From NCBI GenBank assembly GCA_944548615.1, contig OX155967.1:18732067-18796066 (forward strand): a DNA stretch of 64,000 bases, given 5' to 3'. Positions 42,076-54,210 of the stretch are shown here, piece after piece (the stretch's first letter is position 1; every line of letters starts with the position of its first letter). Made by a program: the position numbers and the translations under genes. The notes under the pieces are model-generated. The model did not search any database. It was not told the origin of the DNA and saw only the letters and a list, made by a program, of their open reading frames with translations. The DNA comes from Micropterix aruncella (taxonomy: Eukaryota; Arthropoda; Insecta; Lepidoptera; Micropterigidae).

Positions 42076-42676
42076 ACAAAGAGAAATATCTTGGAAATAT
42101 CTAGGCATCACTCTAGATTGCTATCTCCGTTGTGACTCTCATATACATAACGTGGCTACGAAGGTGCGAATCCTTGGATATGTTTTCAAAGAACTGAGGA
42201 TTATTCTGGATTCCAAAACACTAAAAACTGTTTATTACGCTTTATGTGAATCGCTTATTACTTACGGCATAATTGGATGGAATGGATATGGTTAAACCCT
42301 GCTAGAGCCATTGCAAGTTGCGCAGAAATTTATATTTAAAAATATTCTACGTACACGATACCGCCAATCCCACTAATAAACTTTATAAGGAAGCTAAAGT
42401 TCTTGATTGTACACTTTTTTTTAAACTTCCCTCTTAAGGCTATTTTTGGACAATAACTCAAATTTAGGAATAATTCAGAACCGGCGACCAACAAGACAAG
42501 TTTTAGAAAATAGCTTAATAATACCCAGAAGGAAAACATCATTTGGACAAAGATATTACTCTTTCATTGCGCCGAGATTTTATAATCTGATCAATATGGA
42601 AATAAAAATGAATTTGACATTTAGGGAATTCAAAAATAAATTAAAGGAATGGTTATCGAATTGGTTAGATAAATGA
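42076..42676 (+). pseudogene. Jockey/RTE-like LINE reverse transcriptase C-terminus, broken
   Basis: The plus strand encodes YLGITLDCYLRCDSHIHNVA then LKTVYYALCESLITYGIIGW, a stop, and EPLQVAQKFIFKNIL. After a frame change, NRRPTRQVLENSLIIPRR, RFYNLINMEIKMNLTFREF and KLKEWLSNWLDK follow, ending at 42676. This is the thumb/C-terminal part of a non-LTR reverse transcriptase. The catalytic domain is missing, and stops and frameshifts are present. A long AT-rich 3' untranslated region continues to about 43130, ending in AAGCAATC repeats. Confidence 0.78.
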
Positions 42677-43239
42677 TAAATGGTTATCTAACCATACATC
42701 AATTAATGTTATAAATAATAGTTTAATAAAAACTTAGGTGCACAAATTATTACCATATTTTTAAACATGTATATTTTAACATTGAACTAACAACCAAAAA
42801 TTATTTTGACTTGGACAATGAATTGTACTTTTTTTGACTAGGTATTTTTATATTAAATCCTATATTACCATATATTAAATATTAATGACTGTTTCTTTCT
42901 TTTCTCACATATAACTTTATTTATATTATTTAGTCGAATTTTATATTATATTTATTGCCGATTATATAATGGAATTGCATTTTATTTATTATATTATCTT
43001 TTAATATTTTGTTGTTAATATTTATATATTTTTTTTTTATTTTGAAGACCACATTTTAGGGCAATTTAGTGTTATTAGCTTTTTACTAAAAATTGTACAT
43101 TTGTAAGCAATCAAGCAATCAAGCAAACATGATTGTAATATTAGAGTCATGTCCACCGTAGAACGGGCTAGTCCCAGTTGGGTGACAGAAACAAATAAGC
43201 AAAAGGTTAAGGTTTTGCCATTCGGTTCCTGTTATTTTT

Positions 43240-43506
43240 GTAAGCTAATCAATGTTTATAGTAATTAATTCTTAAATAAATAAATAAAGTCCCTCCCTTT
43301 TATGTGTACCCCGAATACGACTGGCAAAAGTACAGAAAAGCTACTTGTACCTTAGCATTAAATTCTATAATCTACTCCCTACAAAATTTAAACAGCTGGA
43401 GGACACAAAATTCAAAAAAAATATCAAGGAGATGCGGATAGGCCACCCTTTCTACAATCTGGCCGAATTTGAGGGCCATGATTTTTCAAATATTGTGCCC
43501 ATTTAA
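43240..43506 (+). pseudogene. LINE tail and another LINE ORF2 C-terminal scrap
   Basis: An (AAAT)n tail lies at 43272-43288. From 43335 one frame reads KSYLYLSIKFYNLLPTKFKQ then KNIKEMRIGHPFYNLAEFEG and stops at 43504. 'KFYNxLP..K.L....FK..LK' is the final stretch of several insect LINE ORF2 proteins. Neither RT core nor endonuclease is present. Confidence 0.6.
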
Positions 43507-43792
43507 ATTACTTGAAAAAGTAGAGCCTTATTGTCTGATTATTTTATATGGTCTTATATTTGTACTTTTAGTTTAAAATGCATAATGTTGATTCAATTTG
43601 ATTATTTAACATTTTACTGACAATTTGAATTATACGATGAAAAATTTTACTACGTATCTTTTTGAATTACTAACTACTAACTAAAATATTAGGCTTCTAT
43701 TTTGATTATTTATATTTATAGTTTGACAATCTAGTATTTAATTCTTGACTACCTAGGTATGTTCAGTAAAGAGTAGTAACGAAACTTACTAC

Positions 43793-43865
43793 CTAACCCA
43801 ATTATTTTGACACGTCCAAGAGCGGTCTTTAGCCGTCAGTTGGACACGACGAAAATGTAATGCAA
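43793..43865. repeat. Short dispersed repeat, inverted copy at 54575-54650
   Basis: TTTAGCCGTCAGTTGGACAC and GACGAAAATGTAAT match the complement of 54575-54650. Each copy borders other repeats; nature unknown. Confidence 0.6.
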
Positions 43866-43869
43866 TGTA

Positions 43870-44115
43870 AATCCGTTTTCAGACTCCCCCGATTATCAGT
43901 CGGAATGCACAGTCGATTTACTGACGGCGCACGTTGTGCAAACCGTACTGGAGCGCCCGAAGGACGATCCCAGGGGAACTGGGCCGCAGGCACAGAATCC
44001 TACTCGGGCTCGCACTTCTGCGTGGAGGCTACTGAATGGGTGCTGACCTGTAAGTTGGGCCAACCCGAACACATGGGTCATAATGGCCCAACAAAACTGT
44101 GCCCATTAGCTACCT
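43870..44115 (-). repeat. GC-rich dispersed repeat, subfamily A, head part
   Basis: Minus-orientation head of A (CAGACTCCCCCGATTATCAG through CCCGGGCTCGCACTTCTGCG-like sequence to GCCCATTAGC). It sits head-to-head with the plus copy starting at 44118. Confidence 0.75.
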
Positions 44116-44117
44116 TT

Positions 44118-44765
44118 AAACTCTAATGGGCCCTGTTGCAGTTAGGTTACTGAGACCCAGTTGTATGGGGTCAGTCAAACGCACGGGTCAACACCCATCC
44201 GGCGGCCTCCACGCAGAAGGGAGAGCCAGGGTAGGACGCTGGCCTGCGGTCCAGTCTCCCCTAGGAGTCAACCTTCCGGCGCTCCTGGGCGGTTTGCGCA
44301 CCGTGCCTAACAATTGTGCATTCCGACTAACAGCCGGGGGAGTCTGGGTATAGAAATGTTTCCTATAGAGCGGGGGTAGTCGTTAACCTTACGACAACTG
44401 CTCTCGAAACGGACATTCGGCCACCCGATCCCGGGTGAATAAGCCGGGCAAAGGATGCCGTGGTCCGCGATAGATTCGGTAGACACCGTATTACCGGGAG
44501 AGGTATATGGTATCATGATGGTTAATTGCAGATGGAGAGTTCCTTCCAAACTGGTTGTCAGGGGGCGAGGCTGCCCGCTGTTTACCTTTCCCGGTGCCTC
44601 GCCCTAAAGAGTTGGCTTCTGATGGGCGAGTGTCGTAACGAGACAGTGGACTGTTTTCGTCCCAAGTCTTCTATGCTCACCTCACGGGATACAGAACGAT
44701 CTGATATCCTTAAACTTCCTGAGGTGACGGTTTCGCCGGCTGTAGTTAATAGCTCTAGTGGCCAC
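44118..44765 (+). repeat. GC-rich dispersed repeat, A/B mosaic
   Basis: It starts TAATGGGCCCTGTTGCAGTT and follows A to the CACCGTATTACCGGGAGAGG block, then switches to B-type sequence (TTAATTGCAGATGGAGAGTTCC-like, GGTTGTCAGGGGGCGAGGCT) before the common 3' end at 44765. The mosaic suggests recombination or template switching between subfamilies. Confidence 0.75.
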
Positions 44766-45099
44766 TAGAGAGTGGCAGACGTTTTGCAGTGTGAGGTAGA
44801 CGACCTTCGCTAACAAAAGCTAATATTTTACGACCCACCCATAAAAGCGATGTCCGCGCCGACAAGAGACGTCGAAATGCCACTTTCTCCCCGTGCGCGG
44901 GCGTCGGCTAGGCTTGCTCTACTAGCTATACGTAGGAATGCTCGGACGATTGTAACGGCTGGCCGTACTATGCATAGTGATTTAGCTATTGCATCGCAAT
45001 ATAAAAACAAAGGCCTGCACGTACTTATTGGCTACTTTAGAAATTAGACAGATCCTATCTGTGGCGGGTTATCGGTAGACCGTACCATGTTGTTCTAGC
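44766..45099. other. No gene recognised
   Basis: A 65-codon frame at 44850-45047 with no domain. Nothing else. Confidence 0.35.
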
Positions 45100-45710
45100 T
45101 AAAGCCACCACAGAATCTTATGTGGTCTGGGACTGTATGAAAGAGCTCAACAAATTGGAAAAAGCCAACAAAATCACCTTAATATGGGCACCGGGATATC
45201 AAGTCATTCCCGGCGACGAAGAGGCCGACAGTCTGGCAAAACTGGGCACACTGGGCACACCCGGCGGAGCCAGTTGTTGGGGTCTCCTTCGCCAAAGGAA
45301 AGAAAACCACCAGGAACTGCTTGGAGCATGATCAAACATACTGGAAACAGAGCCAAGGATGTCGCCAGGCAAAGGCCACGATGGAGAAACCACTTCCTAA
45401 GAAAACCAAGGCCCTACTTGACATAAGCAAGAAGAACCTTTGAAACACCATCGGTCTCCCCATCGGACACACGACCCTTAGAGCACATCTGTTCAACCTT
45501 GGCTTGACCGAGAGCAAGGACTGCCGAATATATGGCGAAGAATCTGAAAACAGCATACACATCGTTGACTGCATCATCGGCCCAGGCCTCGCCGCAAAAA
45601 GACACAGTTTACTGGGACGAGCCTTTCTCGAACCCAGGGACCTGCCCAACCTGAAGGTCAGTGATCTGTATGGACTGGTAAACAGTACCGGGCTTCTAGC
45701 AGACTACTGA
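45100..45710 (+). pseudogene. LINE ORF2 RNase H end and zinc knuckle, frameshifted
   Basis: VVWDCMKELNKLEKANKITL then GYQVIPGDEEADSLAKLG (45121-45243) is the C-terminal half of a retrotransposon RNase H domain, ending in the usual GxxGxEEAD motif. After frameshifts, LFNLGLTESKDCRIYGEESE then FLEPRDLPNLKVSDLYGLV continues to a stop at 45710. The knuckle has lost a cysteine (CRIYGEE against CRICGEE at 16278). The second copy at 16020-16440 is from the same family. Confidence 0.8.
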
Positions 45711-47865
45711 CCCAACCACAAAGTGGGTAGTTACAGATGATCTTATAGATCCAGGTGACATCAAGGCCGAATACAAGCTCCCTACTGAAATATTTTTCAT
45801 ATTATGTCTAATACTTTTATGTATATTGATTGCCAGACGACAGAAAGAATCCCGACTGCTTGGTCATTGCTTAGGGAAGTCGGCTGTCTGTAGAACACAA
45901 TTTAGTCAGCGCGTGAGCGTTAGCCAGCGCTTGAACAATGAATGGTTAAGGGATGCTCAAGCACTCGACTACATAATTAGATTCGGGTATTATAAAGTTA
46001 CCCCTTCCCCTTCCTAACAGATAGTGTGCCTACCTCTTTACCAAACCCTAGTCACGCCTGCCTAGCGTGCTTTCATATTAGTTAGTACCAAACCTAACAA
46101 TCTTGTTATTGTTGGTACCACGTAAATTACTTGCTACAGCACAATTTCACGTTTTTTAATTGCAGGCAGTGAGCGAACGGCAGCCATAGCCGATGCGTAA
46201 GTAGCAATTGAGCTGTCAAAATATGCAGAAAGCAAGATTTACCGCATTCGCACTTACGAAAGAGCGGCTTTTTCAATTTATGGAAAAATATACATTTTTC
46301 TCTTATATGCTTGTGTACATTCATTCTGACGAAATCAAAAAAGCGGTCTCTTATGCATTTGTAGAAACAAAGAAAATTATACAAGATTGAAAAGAAGATC
46401 ACGCCACGTGATCTTATATGTGGCTTTTTACTTTTAGCTGATAGCTTTTACCTTTAGAAAATATTTTCAAGATCTAACCACATTTTCCCATTTATATATT
46501 GGAATATTACTTGAGTGAAGACTGAAATGCTTGGTGACTAGTGTTAATGTATTGTCCTTGTAATTGTGTTAATTATCTCTTTACATTTCTCTTGTATTTT
46601 GTCTTTTACATTATTCTTGTATTTCTTACGTTTTATTTTTTATTTCCTCGTGTATTGTAATATTTTCTAATGTTTCCATTATAATAGAAAAAATGTTTTC
46701 TTAACTGTATGTATGACTTGTATACCTACCATTGTACCAATAAAAGGAATCTGAATCTATAACTAAAACAGATTGGCGAAAGAATTGTCAAAATCGGACA
46801 ACGCGTTCTAAAGTTATGGCTTTTAGGCCTCTTTTTCATTAATTTCAATTTGTATTTCACAATAATATAATAAAATAACTTTATTGTGATATAAAAACAT
46901 TATTAATTGAATATTACACTGGTTTTATAAAAAAATACAACTTATGCACAAATGGCGGACTTATCGGTACAGCAATGTCTTACAGTTAACCGTTTGATAA
47001 ACTACCTAATTCCTAATTGTCACCGAACACTACACACAGAAAAGAATAATCTACAGTACTATTCAATCTACAGATAATTATTCTAAGGAAATCCGTTTTT
47101 GGCCAATCCAGCTACTCGTATCTTGCTCCCAAATTGTACAACACCTACTACTGTATATTATTAATATAAAAAAATCACATATATTTAAAAAGAGATTTAA
47201 AAAGAGATACCTTCAAAATGGTGCCACTGCAGATATTGAATATATTATTGGATAATTAAATATTAAAATGAAAACAATGGTATAGGTAGTTTTTTTTAGT
47301 TTTTAGTTTTATTGATAGAATAATGTAGTGACTATGTATTATAGTATTATCCCTGTGTGTATTATCATTTATTTTTTTATTCCTCATAATCATTCTCAGG
47401 ATTATTATTTTATTATCATTTAACTCCCTTGATTAACTCTGGAATTTTCTTGACAATTCATTAAATATTATTTTACATTTCTAAGGATACTTTCACTATT
47501 TCTGATGTTTTTAAATTATTTGCTAATTACTGATATTTTATATTTTTATGACATTTTGTTTTAAATTGTATGTAGGCTATGAGGGTAATTTTATGTTTGA
47601 TGAAATTCTATAATATTAATGATGAAAATAAATTGTCTACCTTTAAACAGACGGCCGCCTAGTTAGGTTTTGACTATTTAAAATTGAAAAATGTTAATTG
47701 AACATTAATAAATGAATTTAAATTTGAATATTAAAATGTTTTAGACAAAAATCTAGTAGAAAAAACTGAAATCATGATTTGCCAAAAACTGTCGCCAGTT
47801 ATACTGTTTTAATGTCCAATAACTAGGCTATAGCCTGATCTAAGTTGTAACTATCATTGTGACCA
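45711..47865. other. No gene; LINE-like 3' tail
   Basis: 46530-46765 looks like a LINE 3' untranslated end (TGTACCAATAAAAGGAATCT). The 60-residue frame at 46208-46390 and its minus shadow have no domain. 46900-47700 is AT-rich with no recognised feature. Confidence 0.35.
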
Positions 47866-47873
47866 GCGCCGGA

Positions 47874-48007
47874 TTTCGACTTGATAATGCTTTAAGCTAT
47901 TTGAGCTATTGCTGTATATGACAATTGGTCGGACATTTTTTTTTTGGGCCCCCAAGAAAGTGGGGGCCCTAAGCTATAGCTACAGCTTATACGTAAATCT
48001 TGCGCTG
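47874..48007. mobile_element. 134-bp hAT MITE with perfect target duplication
   Basis: Ends are CAGCGCCGGATTT on the left and AAATCTTGCGCTG on the right (11 of 13 inverted positions match). The 8-bp target duplication ATTGTGAC is exact at 47866-47873 and 48008-48015. A GGGCCCCCA...TGGGGGCCC inverted pair lies inside (47946-47969). No coding capacity. Distinct from the hAT at 4028, whose ends are CAGTGGCGGCGC. Confidence 0.92.
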
Positions 48008-48015
48008 ATTGTGAC

Positions 48016-49682
48016 TCAAGAACGCACAGTCAGATTAAAAAAAACATCTTAGATAGTCGAGCCAAGTAAAAAACCTCGTGGAGGTAGGATGAGGTTGGAG
48101 ATAGGAGAGTACACTATAGAGGAGAGCAAGTATATGAACATTGGACTATTGATGATTTCATTTTTAATGTTGACTATATTTAAAAAAAATACTAACATTC
48201 AAGATATTTGAGATATTTATTAATTTGAAATACTTTAGACTACTGTAGTATACAAATTCTATAATCTTAAATCTAATTTTCAAAATGACATTTCATATTT
48301 TTTTAAATACCTATTAGTACCCAATTTGATTTAATTTTTTTTTCATTATATCTAAATGTTTGCACAGGTAAAAAAAAATTCTGGTACGCCAGCCTTAGTA
48401 CACGCCTAGGCCTAGTTAGGCGGCGTTGACGCAGTGATTAAGATGCTTTAGTGTGTTTTCCTTTTACACGACTGTTCAATAAAAAAGGAGTGTAATGTGT
48501 TGTATGTTTGCCGTTTCTTGTATGTATGTTTGCCGTTTCTTTATATGTAACACCATAGCTTCTAAACGCTTGAACCGATTTAGAAGTGTGTGGTATTGTT
48601 AGAATCGTTATATCATGCCAAGTGTCATAGGATACCAAATAATGTCCAAATACCAAGTAAGTAGTTGTCTAAATGTCTAAATCCCAATAAATTAACATAC
48701 ATTTATCGTGTTTAGTGCCAAATGACAGGTCTGATTGAGTACATTCCGGAAATGAGTACATGATTATGAATTAGGTATTAGATATCATTAAAATAACTCT
48801 TCAAATTTATACTATGTATTTATTAGAGTTATTAGATTTACTTTATTGAATTTTTTTTTTGCTTTTTCTTTTTCTCAGTAATAGTACTTTAATCAGTGTG
48901 CGCACAATATAAAACGTTTAAGTGACCTAGTCGAGTCTACCTTGGTACGGGCTTCGGCCTAGTTAGGCAGACTTTGTGAATGATGTTTTTGGAAAATTAC
49001 TTACGAAAATAAATTTATTCTTATTCTTATTCTTATTCTATATGGATACATACATACATAAACCACACATATCTCATAAAAACAGTAATAAAAATAATTA
49101 TTAATACAATAGTTCACTTTCTGTAACGGCATTCGTGTTTTTTTTTTTTTTTATATATTTACTTGTTAATATATTTACTCGTGCTTTACTTTAAGTAAAT
49201 AAATAAATACAAATAAATAAATAAAATTTCGCCTTTGACCTACTGGCAACCACGCCAGTTTAATGGGATTTAATCGGCTGGCTATTAGCCTTCTGGCGTT
49301 CAGGGTTTAGGATGTGGCAATTAGTCTCGTGTTTCTTCGAACCTAAAAGCGTCGATGTCGTAAAGTGGTCCGTGGGACCGTCCATCTTTTGCGCAACGCA
49401 ATAACAACAGAGGACACGAGAGTAGACGGACTCGCCTTATTTCGCAAAGGTCACCGGAACAAACCCATGTATAATAATTTACAAAAGGAGTAATCGACCA
49501 ACTTGGATGTAGCAAATATTAAATAATATCACTACATTGTTCTAGAGTTATTTTGGCAAATAGACGATTGAATCGATGCATGCGTGTCGTGCGTGGTAAA
49601 GTGTGATCTAAAATGTCACTTTATTTTTTAATTACATTAATTTTGTAAGTCACAATAATCTGCTTTAGTTATTTGACACGTA
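48016..49682. other. No gene; shared dispersed repeat segments
   Basis: 48655-48760 and 49090-49150 recur in order at 57160-57260 and 57320-57400 (AATTAACATA, TGAGTACxTTCCGGAAAT, AATAGTTC...TGTAAxGGCAT), so both loci carry a copy of one unnamed repeat. 48395-48450 and 48945-48985 share GCCTAGTTAGGC. Confidence 0.45.
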
Positions 49683-50260
49683 CAACGGGCGAATCTGTCA
49701 CCCCAGGAAGTATAACGATATTGATCGTTCTTTCAACCTGGAGTGAGCGTAGAGACTTGGAGACGAAACAGTCCACCGTCTAGCTATACCAACACATCCG
49801 TCAGAGACCGCGAGGCACCGAGAAGTACAGCGGACCGACTCGCGCCCTCACTACCAGATTGGCCGAAGTTCCCCGTCCTACCATTTGATTAGGGGTCCCA
49901 AGTCGCTTGTGCGGCTTCTACCTAATGTTAGCGATAACTCAGTTCGAATTTATCGCAGACCGTGGCGTCCTTTCCATGTCTACCACTCGGGATCGGGTGG
50001 CCAACGAGTCATTTCAACAATGCCTGACATTAGGTTAACAACCATCCCCGCTGCTTAGGAAACATATAAAATTTCCAGACTCCGGTCATTCGCCGGAGTG
50101 CATAGTCGATTGGCTGACGCCGCACAATGCACACCTCCAGCTGTGGCATGGGAAACAGAGCCCATTCCAGGTTCAACCCTCTTCGGGGAGGTTACTAGAT
50201 AGGAGCTGAACCGTGAGTTGATTCGATCAGAGATAACGAGGAGGTCTTAATGGCCAAAAT
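49683..50260 (-). repeat. GC-rich dispersed repeat, diverged B-type
   Basis: Minus orientation from the tail ACAACGGGCGAATCTGTCAC to GAGGTCTTAATGGCC. It contains CAACCTGGAGTGAGCGTAGA and CCATCCCCGCTGCTTAGGAA. More diverged than other copies. Confidence 0.7.
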
Positions 50261-50887
50261 GCACGAGAACCGTCATTTGCTTGTACAGCAATCTACAGTA
50301 AAATGGACAACATGTAAAATGTCATAAACATATGCCACAAATTGTTGTCAGTGATCCTATTTTAATGACACCTAACTAGACTATAGCCTGATCTATGGGC
50401 GTAAATTGTTTTGAAATATGTGTATGCACTAATATAAAAACTATGTAAAGAAAAGAACGTAATAAATCTGAAATAATATACTGTTATACACTATAGTTAA
50501 TAGTTATTGATAATCCTTATTAGCTAAATAATCAGAGTAAAATTGAAGACATAAAATAGTTACCCATAATAATAATAAATACAAATTATGTATAAATAGG
50601 TAGTATATAAATAATCATAATTGCTAAAAATATGCTTAGATTCCTAATTATCATAGTTATTTACAAAATTTAAAAATTAGGTTTACATGAGTACATACTC
50701 GTAAAATATGATAGAAGTATTAAAATAATCTTCTAACAATCTAAGTATTAAAATAAAAGAAGAACTTTTACTACGCGATTATAACCATTCCTAACCCAGT
50801 TTATTGTATAATGGGCTAATATACTAATAACCTTAGGCTACGATACACTTGAACTGTTTTAGAACAATAAAAATCTTAAGGTCCGGT

Positions 50888-51570
50888 AGCGAATGGTTTC
50901 GGGCAGCTTGAACCGTAAGATCCAATTTGTTCTCGGATTGGCTGACTCGCGATTCAGTCCCTCCTATTCAGAAGCCTCCTCATGTGGAAGGCCAACCCGG
51001 GTAAGACTCTCGCGTCCCAGGCCTCACGGCTAGTGGATCGGTTTCTTCTGGTGGGATTGCCTCCCGGCGGTACTGGGCAGTTTGCGCACTGTTCGGCGTT
51101 GCCAATCAGTTGTGCACTCTGACTAACTGCCGAAGGAGTCGGAAGATAATAGAAATATACTGTCTCCTAAGCAGCGGGGGTGGATATTAACCTGTCGTCA
51201 AACACTCTTGAAATGACCACGGCTACCTGATCCTGAATTCAGAGCCGGGCAAAGATGCCTTTAGTCGGCGATGGATTCAAACTGGATTAATGCTGAGCAT
51301 ACGGTAAGTAGAGGTCGTGCAAGTGACCTCTGACCCGTGAGAAGTCGGGATACTGATGATTAATTCCAGACGAAGATATCCTTCCAAAACTTGTAGTCAA
51401 AGGGCGAAGCTGCCCGCTGCCAAACCTATACCATCCAGCAATTCCACGGGCTTGTGGAATTGCTGGATGGTATAGGTTTGCGTCGTCCTAAAGTCTTCAA
51501 CGCTCATCCCACGGCTGAAAAAACGATCACATATCGTTATACCGGGTTCGCCCGTTGTAGTCGACACCAC
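50888..51570 (+). repeat. GC-rich dispersed repeat, subfamily B, carrying a perfect hairpin
   Basis: B blocks from GAATGGTTTCGGGCAGCTTG to GGGTTCGCCCGTTGTAGTCG. At 51421-51480 the usual GTTACCTTTCCCGGTGCCTC segment has been replaced by a 60-bp perfect hairpin. The copy faces away from 49683-50260, with about 630 bp of AT-rich spacer between them. Confidence 0.78.
51421..51480. repeat. Perfect 27-bp inverted repeat with 6-base loop
   Basis: Left arm 51421-51447 begins CAAACCTATACCATCCAGCA, the loop is GGGCTT (51448-51453), and the right arm 51454-51480 is the exact complement. Every base of the stem pairs. It interrupts a B repeat. Confidence 0.97.
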
Positions 51571-51579
51571 CCCAACTGG

Positions 51580-53040
51580 TCTTGAAGTTGTAACGGCCCT
51601 TAAGTATCGTTACATGCAATCAACAAATACATTGATTTCCAGTGAAATACACTGACACAAATTCAGCTATTATTCTACCTCGTGAAGCGATGAATCAGCA
51701 CGATGAAACAATACTTTTACTCGGAATATTTTGGATTGCATCAATTCTTGGCCTATATAAACCGGAGAGAAAGCAACCAAAGTATCATTCCTCGAGTGAT
51801 CACGTCCCCCAAGGCAGCGACGGCATACCTCGGTACCCCGGCTTCTTGGTTACCTTTTCCTTCCTTTCCCTATCGAGCCGAGAAGCTTCAGTCTGCATTC
51901 CCACAGACTCGAGCCGTGCCCAGGGCGAGATACTAGGAGCACAAGTACAATCCTCATCCATACACACTCGTAACTTCAGGCAAATATCCAATACATTCGC
52001 GTCAATATAACCTATTCGAGAAGCGTTACGAACTGGCAATATCGAACTCTCAATAAATACCTTCTGATATACTTAAACTCGACTTTCAATACGGAGATAA
52101 CCCGCAAGTTGACGGGGTGGTCCCTCACAAAGTCCAAGCTCCGTGGGACCATTAAGATTCAAGAAAGAAACTGATTAAGACTTAGTATCAGAGTCGTGTG
52201 GGTGTATGGCCTGCCGCGTGTGTGTCCACAAGTGTCCAAAGGTGTCCACGCGAACATCGGCGATGAAGGCCGAAACCTGCAGCGGCTTTCTTCTTCCGCT
52301 TTGGAACGGACACCGGTTGAAATGCAGGTGCAACTACCTCCCCAGCAGTTGAGTCAGAATAAACGCGTTCACACTGAACAAGGCACTAATGCTAGTGTGC
52401 TGCGAAGTAGCCACATTATATGAGGAGAGTGCGCCAAACCGGGACCTTAATCTATTATGATTTCTATAAAAGCTCCTAATAGACAAAACTCGATATAAAT
52501 TATTTTGTGGTTTTATATAATTATTCCCTAACCGAAACAGGATCATTTGTGCAGAAGTACGTTAAATAAAAATCAACTGCCTGATTATGTCCCAATATGT
52601 GGGGGGACAAAACGGGCTACACTTATAGATGCTCGGTTTTTGCCTCTTTGATTTAACACTTAAGTAGTAGGTCAATAAATAAAATAACACGACTGCTGTT
52701 ACAGAAAGTGAACTATTATATATATAAATATTTTCTATGCGGTTTTTTAAGATATATCTGTGGTACATACCGACTTTACTAATGCAGAATATAATTACAT
52801 AATATTAAACTAAACCATACGAACTTAAGGTTAATAAAGAGGAAATTATTTATTTTGAAAACAGTACAAGTTACCCAAATGTTCGGCACCATTATGTTAG
52901 AAATAAAAGTAATCGTCGTCGGCGTACAAATTAAAATAAAATCGGTGTGGCCTAAATCGGCGACCAGCGATTTTTTGTATTTTTTGGTCTCCGATAACCC
53001 CTTCGAGACTGGTCGCCCTTTGACATACTGGTCAACATAT
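51580..53040. other. No gene; one candidate solo LTR or promoter-like segment
   Basis: Starting at TGTAACGGCCCTTAAG (51589) there is a TATA-like GGCCTATATAAACCGG (51750-51765) and AATAAATAC (52051-52059) with GGTCCCTCACA at 52121-52131. This arrangement could be a solo LTR of about 540 bp, but no second copy or target duplication is available. 52196-52430 and 52440-53040 are unassigned. Confidence 0.25.
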
Positions 53041-53042
53041 AA

Positions 53043-54210
53043 GTTAACAACACTGGCTCAAATGATCTAAACATCAAAATATCAACTACCCTAGGCAACT
53101 TAAATACGATTTTCCAAGCAGAATGCATTGGCATCACCAGAGCAGCACAGGCAGTTGCAGCCAAAGATATCGGAGACCTAAGCTTATTTGTCTCCGACAG
53201 TGCCTCCGTGCTACAAGCGCTAGCAAAAAATACTATAACCTCTGTCCTTGTACTGGAATGCCACAATGCGCTTCAATGGGAACAACGACTCACGACGCCG
53301 CAGATGAACTGGCCAAAAGGGGATCAAAGGAAATAGTATATGGACCGGAACCCTTGATGCCCATACCCCAGGCCCAAATAAAAGCATGGCTACGCAGGAA
53401 CACCGACGAAACGCACCTTAAAGAATGGAAAAAACGCAGGATGCAGGCAAACAAAGAACGCGGTTCCGGAAGCGCCTAAAAAACTTGCCCGCAACCTCAC
53501 CAGATTAAAAAGGGACAAAATCCGTAAAGTCATAGGTACTATGATAGGCGCTTCAATCCATTGCGAGGTCAAATAGAGTGACCCTGCAATGGATTAAAGG
53601 GCACAGCGACTCACTGGGCAACGACGCGGCAGACAAACTGGCCAAGAGGGGATCAAAGGAAATAGTATATGGACCGGAACCCTTGATGCCCATACCCCAG
53701 GCCCAAATAAAAACATGGCTACGCAGGAACACCGACAAACCCCACCTTAAAGAATGGAAAAAAAACGCAGGATGCAGGCAAACAAAGAACGCGGTTCCGG
53801 AAGCGCCTAAAAAACTTGCCCGCAACCTCACCAGATTAAAAAGGGACAAAATCCGTAAAGTCATAGGTACTATGATAGGCCACTGTCCCCCAAACAAACA
53901 CCTGTTGACCATAGGTGTGACAGACAGCCCTCTATGCAGAGGATGCATGGAGGAAGAAGAATTACCACAGCATGTGCTCATGGAATGCAGGAGCGTGGCA
54001 GAGCAACGGGCAAGAATACTACAATCTCCAGCATCTGTCCCGGAGGCCTGTAGCAACCTATACAGGCTGCTAACCTCATGGGACAGCCTGGGTTGGCTAG
54101 AGTAACATAAATAGAAACATGAGCCACGCACAACGGCCCAATCAAGAGGCCAAGTGCGGGAAATAGCCCAGGAAAACTAACTAACTAACTAACTAACTAA
54201 AACTGACTCG
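53043..54210 (+). pseudogene. LINE ORF2 RNase H and zinc knuckle with internal tandem duplication
   Basis: 53043-53270 reads NTIFQAECIGITRAAQAVAA then LSLFVSDSASVLQALAKN, the E and D parts of RNase H. 53578-54105 reads TLQWIKGHSDSLGNDAADKL, the RNase H end, then RDKIRKVIGTMIGHCPPNKH and CRGCMEEEELPQHVLMEC, the C-x2-C-x8-H-x4-C knuckle, and stops. The segment 53250-53550 duplicates 53560-53880 and carries a deletion that breaks the frame. The 3' end is (TAAC)n at 54177-54200. I/R1/jockey-like family; the RT and endonuclease are absent. Confidence 0.85.

Noticed and set aside
53123..53479. Host RNase H gene
   Set aside because: The fragment is followed by a LINE-type zinc knuckle and a (TAAC)n tail and is internally duplicated, so it is a retrotransposon remnant.
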